Assembly: GCA_023853785.1 (NCBI GenBank)
Contig: JAJIRX010000224.1
Span: 1 to 52,184, forward strand
Length of the DNA: 52,184 bases
Direction: 5' to 3'
DNA from: Psilocybe azurescens
Lineage: Eukaryota > Basidiomycota > Agaricomycetes > Agaricales > Agrocybaceae
The stretch's first letter is position 1. Every line of letters begins with the position of its first letter. The position numbers and the translations under genes are program-made. The notes below the pieces were generated by a model that was given only the letters and a program-made list of their open reading frames with translations, searched no databases and was not told the DNA's origin. Positions 46,032 to 52,184 of the stretch are shown here, in pieces.

Positions 46032-48337
46032 CTACAAGGCCAACAGCATCGCCCACACAAGAGGCAGCGCCAACCCAACAAGAATATCCCCAAAGTTTCT
46101 AAACCGCAAACCTCTACCTCTATATGCAGCGCTCGTCTTATCCGAACATTTGGCGTCAGTCTGCAGAATCGCGTCCTGAGGACCATCTTGCAAAGGATTA
46201 CATCTATTCCGAGTCGTCATCAATTAAAACCGCAACACGGTCACTTCTCACATGGTACGGAGAAAGCTCACCCAGGCAGCCTATCGAGCACACCATCGAT
46301 CGTCTCGTCCACCTGCGGTGAAGTTTTGCATTCTCCGGCGAGTGTGGCGTTGCTTTGGACAGTGAGGAAGTTGCATGCTTCGGTGATCCCTGTTCCGGTT
46401 GGGTCATTCGGGTTGTTGCATTTGTCGATGGCGTTCTGCAGTGCTCTGCCAATGGAGAAGTAGTGTAGAAGAGGTCGAGGTCGAGTTGTATGAGTGAGGA
46501 GAGAGAGGAGAGGAAAAGAAAAGGCCCACTCTGTGTCCCAGCCGTTCTGGAAGTCGGCGTGCCATGAAAATCCTGTGGGGTCTCTGAAATTGATTTAATT
46601 TTTTACGATTCAGATTTCCATTTGAATTTTGAAAGCTTGAGGAAAAGACAAGCGGGGAGTGCACGTACCCTGTGGCTTTGAAGGATGAATAACGATAGGG
46701 AAGAGAATAAAAGTCCGTAGTCGTATTTCGAAGACTCACAATACACAAAAGGCCAAGAGTTCTTCGCCGGATTCCATCTAGATGCAAAGGAGTGGACATC
46801 CCATGTAACCTAAACCACGCCGAGTCCACGTCAACACAGCTCATTCAAATTACATCCAAGGCGTGATAAATGCGGCTCGGAAACCGACTTGGATTACCTC
46901 GTATAACAGCTTCATGAGAGGCACCGGGTGCGTGGACGGACACGCTCCGTTATCCAACCCAGATAGAAAGGCAGTGTGCGAGACATGGTCTGGTGAATCT
47001 AGGTTCTTTAAAGACGTCGTCCCAAAAGTGTGCTCAACGGTCGCGTTTTTGAAAAGGAAGTTTTGGATGAGCGACTTACGACACCGTCCCAGCACGCGGG
47101 CATGTGGATGCGCGCGTTCAATCCAGACTACGTAGAGGTCGATTGAGATAGAGTTAGCTGCACGTCTCCTTTCTCTACGTCACTATCTCAACGCACTTCG
47201 CAATCGGTATTAGGAAATCCAGGACCTGTGTTCATACATCGAAATCAAGCATCCTGAACAACTCGAAAAAACGCAGAATGCATGAAAGCTCACCATTATC
47301 CACGCTATTATACCCAGCCGTACTGCTCGTATACCTCAAACACTCCCATTCGACCGCGCGTTCCGCCAGCTCAGCCTGCGAACCTTGACCCGTCGAATAT
47401 CTACATCACATCACATGCACGTCAGTTATTTGTCGATTCTTTCTTTTTTCTTTCCTTCTAATAAAGAAGCAAAGAGGATGGGAAAGAGGAGGATGTTGAC
47501 GGACTTTCGTGATCGTCTGGTAGGATCCCCACTGATCATTATGAATCCGGGTGGAAAAGCCTTCAGCCCTGCCCCGCCATTGCTGACATCGCCGTCGCCT
47601 CTATTTTCGTAGTACACCAGTAGACCTACGCGTAGGAGACCGTAAGACAAAATTGTGTATATATGTTTTAACGATCTTAATAACTCACCTCCATCGGGTA
47701 CTGGTTCAAATTTCTTGGTTTTTGGATCCCGGAAATAGAGTTTTGCGAACCCTGGGTGGATAAACTCAGTTTAGTTTCTTCATTTCTAGCAAGTTAAAGG
47801 GCGGTGGGGTTCACAATAATTTGACATGTCCTGTAGAGTCGAAAAGATATTTTAAGCACCTCATCGAGCTGTAAAGAGTGGGTTGACTCTTACTTGCGCG
47901 ACAAGGCAGCTGGAGCATGTCGATAGGCGTAAAGTGTCGTATGTGCTATTCGAAGCAAAGCCTAGATTTCAGGGTTGTGACTGGGGGATAATAAAATAAT
48001 TGGACAAGAGTTTTCACCATTTGCGCCATGAACAGTCTTGAAATAATAATAGTGGTTTCGCGTATTTGAGTAGCTGGAAGATGTCGAAGGACAGGTGCAT
48101 TGAATGACGTACATGGACATGATTGGAAGGAATCATTCCAGGAGAGATGATAGGATCGATCCTCTCTAAAGAATCATGGATAGTGTTGAAGAGGTAAGCT
48201 TTTACATAAGATGCATAGTATGATGTCAGATCCGTGCCTTGAACCAAAGGCGTTGTACAGGGTACTCTGAACCACGCGTTTACTGGCAGAGAGTCAAATG
48301 CGACAGCGATCAAGGCCGGCAAGATCGTAAACTTCAT
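46032..48337 (-). CDS. DUF1996 secreted protein with C-terminal anchor
   Basis: Sixteen exons join in frame to about 402 residues. Signal peptide MKFTILPALIAVAFDSLPVNA; then LVQERIDPIISPGM and HVHTVHGANGF, the DUF1996 opening; STCSSC; NYWFAKLYFRDPKTKKFEPV; GLLVYYENRGDGDVSNGG; FPPGFIMISGDP; RIHMPACWDGVNLDSPDHVSH; GACPSTHPVPLMKLLYEVTW; WPFVYSTGDPTGFSWHADF; NGWDTEALQNAIDKCNNPND. After the domain come CNFLTVQSNATLAGECKTSP and a hydrophobic terminus (LPLVWAMLLAL), likely a GPI signal. Short exons: 7 nt (46669-46675), 16 nt (47815-47830), 19 nt (48018-48036). Intron 1 has a GC donor (48237). The family's role is unknown; homologues occur in fungal cell-wall contexts. The exact exon 7 start may be off by one. 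Confidence 0.88.
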
Positions 48338-49094
48338 GGTGTTCAAATGGGAGATCAAAACGATTCCTTTTTTCATCCTCCTTTATCTTATATGGAGCCT
48401 GCATCATTACAGATGTTAGAGAATATTTGGACACAAGGAGATAGGCAAGGTACCTCTCGGGTAAGTAGGGAGTGCTGACTTACATTGGTCTACACCTGTT
48501 CCAGGTGAGGCACCCAAGATAAAAGTAGACAGGTCAAACACGCAGGGGTATTGGTGACAGAGCGGTCTATTCCACGGGTTGGGCACTTGAACAATTAACA
48601 CGATCCCATTGATCGGAGGTTGGGTGGGAATTTTGAGGTATTCCGAGGTGCATGGTGTATGTCGCGCCCGACATTAACTGTCTGTGTAGCTGCTGATAAT
48701 TGGAGGATCATAGAGAAGAGAAGATTTTACTGCGCGATTCGACCTGTGGTGATCCATAGGCAGTAGGTGCTGTACGTTAACATATGGATTTAAATCCTCT
48801 TTTCGGTATCTTTGTGACATTTCAAAGGGCCATAAAGACAACAAAGGACAAGGAAGTGGGAAAAAGAACGCACAGCTTGATAATTATAGAAGTTTTCTCT
48901 TTCATGGCTTAAATTTGAGCATGCGTCCCCGACACCAACCATGCCAACCCATGCCATCAACCGAAATGCTCAAAACGCGTGTTCCGGGACAAATCGATGC
49001 CGAACCAAAGTGCCCTGGAACAAATAAACAACGCGTCTGTCACAGCGTGACAGTAGCGTGACGGCTTTCACAAACGTTGTCAACATCCACCACG
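48338..49094. other. Divergent spacer DUF1996 / PSF1
   Basis: Should hold both promoters. No gene, repeat or RNA seen. Confidence 0.5.
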
Positions 49095-49688
49095 ATGACT
49101 GAAGCGCGTCAATATGGCGAGCTGGCCACCCAGCTGGTCATGGAATCCCGACGATCTACGCAGACGGACACGCTCATCAAGTACAACGACTCTCTGGTGC
49201 GCTCCATCATCCGGGAACAGCGAGATCTTGAGAAAGCCATCGACGCGCTTTTGATCGACGGACAAGCACCACCGCCCGCGCTGCTCATCATCCAGACTGC
49301 CATCAACAGGAATAAACGGTGCTTACTCGCGTACCACTCACATCGCGTTGATCGGCTGCGGGATATGTATTGGGCGGTTGGAGGCGCGCTGCCACACATT
49401 CTTTCGAATCAAGACACCCGAAGCAAGCTCTCCCCACGAAGTCGACTACTTGCGGCAGTACAATGCCTCAGTTATGGAATTTCGATCTGAATTCTCGCAC
49501 GAATTAGACATCACCGCCAGTATTACCAACCCGCCCAAAGATCTGCATGTTCTCGTGCATGTGGTCAGAGACTGCGGGACGATACAGACGGAGCTGGGGA
49601 TTATCGACTTTCAAAAGGGCAGCGGTTCATGGTCCGCAGGGCAGATATTGAGCATCTCATCGTTCAAGGCTACCTGGAGGAGGTTTGA
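49095..49688 (+). CDS. PSF1: GINS complex subunit Psf1
   Basis: Psf1 is one of four GINS subunits; with Cdc45 and Mcm2-7 it forms the replicative helicase. Single exon. Blocks: YGELATQLVMESRRS, TDTLIKYNDSLVRSIIRE, INRNKRCLLAYHSHRVDRLR, YWAVGGALPHILSN, then in a second frame HEVDYLRQYNASVMEFRSEF, ASITNPPKDLHVLVHVVRDCG, TELGIIDFQKG, and in a third frame FMVRRADIEHLIVQGYLEEV ending at 49688. Frame changes fall at the CCCC run 49432-49435 (two bases short) and the GGG run near 49617 (one short). The protein would be about 198 residues, the usual size. The gene is essential in fungi, so these are probably sequence errors. Confidence 0.92.
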
Positions 49689-50060
49689 GGCAAGGAACGA
49701 GTTGGCAAATTACAGCTTCCGGATTAGGGCGAGTGTTTGGCTCTCAGCGGCGTGCCAAACACGTTCCACCCATCTCGCTTGCCGCCCTCAGACGCGTTCG
49801 TCTGTTTCCCTTCTCTTCCAGCCCCAAAGGTCATGCTGAACAGGCATGTATCTCTCTCCTCCACCTCCTCAAGATCAATCAGGCTTCTCGGTGCACGGTC
49901 AAAGGTGTCCAAGGAACCTATTTCGCGAGCTAGATCACACGTAGGAGTCTCACAACAGTGCTATCACCAATTATCACCCCACAGCCATCGCAACACCGTC
50001 GATGTCGCGTCAAAAATCTCTCAGAATTAGGGGTGCGGTCCCAGCGTCCTCCAGACTCTA
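49665..50060. repeat. PSF1-tail/intergenic segment (R4, right)
   Basis: The copy in its native context: the 3' tip of PSF1, 313 bp of intergenic DNA and the first codons of the downstream gene. See 43705-44110. Both copies can encode on the minus strand a short NVFG(A/T)PLRAKH-containing peptide, which I do not consider a gene. Confidence 0.8.
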
Positions 50061-50985
50061 TACCGGAGCAAACTCCCCGGAAACTCCCCTGAAATCTCTG
50101 ACCAAGATTGGGAAATTCGTACAGGTGACCGCGACCCCGTAACTCGTCTTGCAGGTTCAGGGATTTTGATACACCAGTATTCCAGGCCGCGCCATCTATG
50201 TTATCCAGGAGACACTTCCTGAGTTCTTCAAAACGGGGCTTATCACATCGGTGAATAAGATCACCGGCACGCCGCAACCACCACGTTCCTCAAGTCCAAT
50301 CCCCAATGCCAGTTTCCTAGAACACCACACCATTCAAGACGGCGAAGAAGCGATATACAGCCCCAATATCCGACTTTCGTACACCCCTCCAGTTACCCTC
50401 CCTTCTCCCTTGCCTAATACATTACACGTGGAAGGTACGCACCCGGTCGTCCGTCCGTAATCCCCTTGCTGAGTTGAATGAATGAACATTTTTGCAGGCC
50501 TTCAACTATACCTTGCATCGTCTAGCTTCATCAGACACACAATGATGGCATTGTACTCTGATCTCGCAGTCGAGAATGCCAAACTCGCTATCAACACACC
50601 GTCATCCACAACCGCAATCTCACCCGAAAAGCGCAAGGTCAGCAGGGAAAAGAGCATCCGCCTCCGGCAGATCGTCACAGGAACCGCTCGCGTCAGCAGT
50701 AAACCAGGCGAATGGGTCATGTACGTCCGTCCTTCCATCCATATGTGACATTCCACTTAATTTGTATCTTTCTCCAGCGAGTCGACGTACACCTTTTCAC
50801 CCATAACCGGCCTGATAAACCAGCACGTTGTGAATTCCATTCACCCAGCGCCACATCAAGCCGTATACGACTCCTTGCGGCTTGGCCTCGGGAAAGTGCT
50901 CGGGTTCCAATGGCGTGGCGGTCCTGGTACAACCTCGAATGGCGCGGCTTTCAAAGGGAAGATCGAAGGTGGTAATAATAACTAA
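50002..50985 (+). CDS. Conserved unknown protein, possible NTF2-like fold
   Basis: Four exons (50002-50124, 50186-50434, 50498-50720, 50778-50985) give about 267 residues once one G is restored in the GGGG run near 50031. Blocks: QDWEIRTGRAIYVIQETLPEFF, EEAIYSPNIRLSYTPPVTLP, LHVEGLQLYLASSSFIRHTM, ALYSDLAVENAKL, KSIRLRQIVTGTARVS, GEWVIESTYTFSPITGL and HVVNSIHPAPHQAVYDSLR. The arrangement (a short helix, then alternating strands describing transcribed-like volume and a final IHPAP turn) reminds me of NTF2/SnoaL-like or DUF2358-like proteins, but I cannot confirm this. The start ATG lies in the R4 repeat. Gene order PSF1 - this gene - UTP22 (convergent). Confidence 0.7.
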
Positions 50986-51369
50986 CGCAAGACGATGAAG
51001 AGGGAAAGAGAGAGTAATTCGCAACAACGTAGAAGGAAGCGCATCAAACCCCACTCAAAAGTAACACAATCCAATCAATATAGTCATTACAATTAAATGG
51101 ACCTTCCATTGCCTCGTCGATATTAAGCAATGGACTTTCGTGAAGAGATTTTGAATCGTTCACAAATGGTATACTCGTGTCGGTGAGTGATTTGAGGTGA
51201 TTCATCGACGTCGTTCAACGAAACACTGCAAGGCTGCGCAGGCCCGAAGTAATGTTGCTGGATCAGACAGTCATTTGAAAGATTAATGCCTGAAATTTTG
51301 AAATAAATGTATCCTGAAAGATAGACCATGCTAGATGCAATCAAGCGATGCCTCCGCCGACGCCGATGC
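50986..51369. other. Convergent 3' spacer
   Basis: Between the unknown gene (plus) and UTP22 (minus). No feature seen. Confidence 0.5.
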
Positions 51370-52184
51370 CTACTGGACAAGCGTGATTTTCTTCAGTAGA
51401 CCCGTGCCCAATCGTTCAATTTCTCCAATCACCGCGCTCTGGTTAAACGTGACCAGGCCCTTGTCTTTTTGCTTTTTCGTTGTCCTGCAATGAATGGCCA
51501 GTCAACCAGTCGGTTTATGTCTTTCTTTCAGAGGAAAGAGGAAGAGGAAAAAACACGGTTTGTGACTTGACATACCTTCTTGAGAGGGACGCTAGAGAAT
51601 CCACCAAGCACTCTGAACGGCCGGGTTCCTTCAATGTAGGATCCCACACGGCTCCGATCTGAGTTCCACCCAACGGGTCGTAGAACACCTTGAAAGTGTC
51701 TGCATATATGCGCTGAAAAAGAAAAAGTCATAGTAAGACCCAAGTCCAGGCACCATAATATCGACGACGCATACCTGAAGATCATTGAAATACATCCGTG
51801 CTGGATCGAATCCAGGCAGCGGTTTCACAGTCTCGTCTTCTTGCGTTTTGTTCGCATACTTGCCGCGTCTTGCGAGTAGATCCACGTCAACGTTGATGTT
51901 GTGCAGATAGCGGGGCAGGACGGCCGGGTCCAGGTTCAACACGAAGTCGTAATCATCCGTAGGGTGGATGAACATTCCCTAATTATTCACATCAATATCA
52001 ATGAAAAAATGAAAAAGAGAAACGATTCCGTACCTGGATATTGAGCTGACCAGATTCTAAACCCTGCAGGTAATTCCATGTCGCGTTGGCTATAGCATGC
52101 ACACGATGGGCAACCAGCAGATCCGGGCCCTTGAAAGTCCACACATGGCCCTCAGGATCATGCTCGGTAGAAACCTTCCACACG
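51370..52184 (-). CDS. UTP22: U3 snoRNA-associated protein Utp22/NRAP, 3' part
   Basis: Utp22 belongs to the small-subunit processome that matures 18S rRNA; the 5' part lies outside the window. Four exons seen: 52184-52034, 51978-51775, 51712-51576 and 51484-51370. Blocks: VWTFKGPDLLVAHRVHAIAN, HPTDDYDFVLNLDPAVLPR, KPLPGFDPARMYFNDLQ, RIYADTFKVFYDPLGGTQIG, AVWDPTLKEP then, after restoring one C near 51622, RPFRVLGGFSSVPLKK, and a tail KGLVTFNQSAVIGEIERLG ending LLKKITLV. Another small shift is needed in the A runs of the last exon near 51470-51480. Introns are 55, 62 and 91 bp. Confidence 0.9.

Noticed and set aside
43702..49912. Minus-strand NVFG(A/T)PLRAKH peptides in both R4 copies
   Set aside because: They lie in an intergenic segment that was copied as DNA. 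Similarity reflects the duplication, and the two peptides differ in length and start.

Overview
This window looks like nuclear DNA of a filamentous basidiomycete, most likely an Agaricomycete. Almost every gene is split by introns of about 45-115 bp with fungal GT..AG ends. Several families are typical of mushroom-forming fungi: a DUF6534 membrane protein, expanded UDP-glycosyltransferases, aminoglycoside-phosphotransferase-like kinases, a CmcJ/AsaB-like enzyme and a DUF1996 protein. Fungal housekeeping genes are interleaved: MID1, ULA1, PSF1 and UTP22. I rebuilt exon structures by hand from splice motifs and reading frame, so internal exon ends may be off by a base or two. All family calls come from remembered motifs, not from a search.

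Layout. 0-4.6 kb: simple repeats, two clusters of a 10-bp GTCCAGTGGA-type repeat, a minisatellite and a decayed VPS4-like pseudogene. 4.7-10.4 kb: a 15-exon Jen1-like carboxylate transporter (minus) and an intact 9-exon DUF6534 gene (plus). 11.2-13.5 kb: a degenerate phosphotransferase-like gene bracketed by a direct repeat. 14.0-16.5 kb: UGT-1, frame-broken, with a premature TAG. 16.9-18.7 kb: MID1. 18.7-24.1 kb: no complete gene, but a diverged direct duplication of about 1.3 kb. 24.1-25.3 kb: a secreted protein made of about 31 copies of an 11-residue Ser/Ala/Phe repeat. 26.1-28.2 kb: ULA1. 28.6-34.7 kb: a tandem duplication of about 2.1 kb carrying a small secreted-protein gene twice, with a MITE-like element in one copy. 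34.7-35.7 kb: a CmcJ/AsaB-like gene. 38.0-43.2 kb: UGT-2 (intact) and UGT-3. 44.3-45.9 kb: an intact kinase-like gene. 46.0-48.3 kb: an intact 16-exon DUF1996 gene. 49.1-52.2 kb: PSF1, a conserved unknown gene and the 3' end of UTP22.

Two patterns run through the window. First, local duplication is pervasive: three UGTs, two secreted-protein copies, three other repeated blocks and a copied PSF1-tail/intergenic segment. Second, many reading frames are broken by 1-2 base losses, mostly inside homopolymer runs. These hit genes expected to be essential (PSF1, ULA1, UTP22), which points to uncorrected sequencing errors rather than wholesale pseudogenisation. Five genes are fully in frame as drawn (DUF6534, the repeat protein, UGT-2, the 44-kb kinase, DUF1996). 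I see no convincing biosynthetic cluster, defence system, CRISPR array, tRNA or rRNA.
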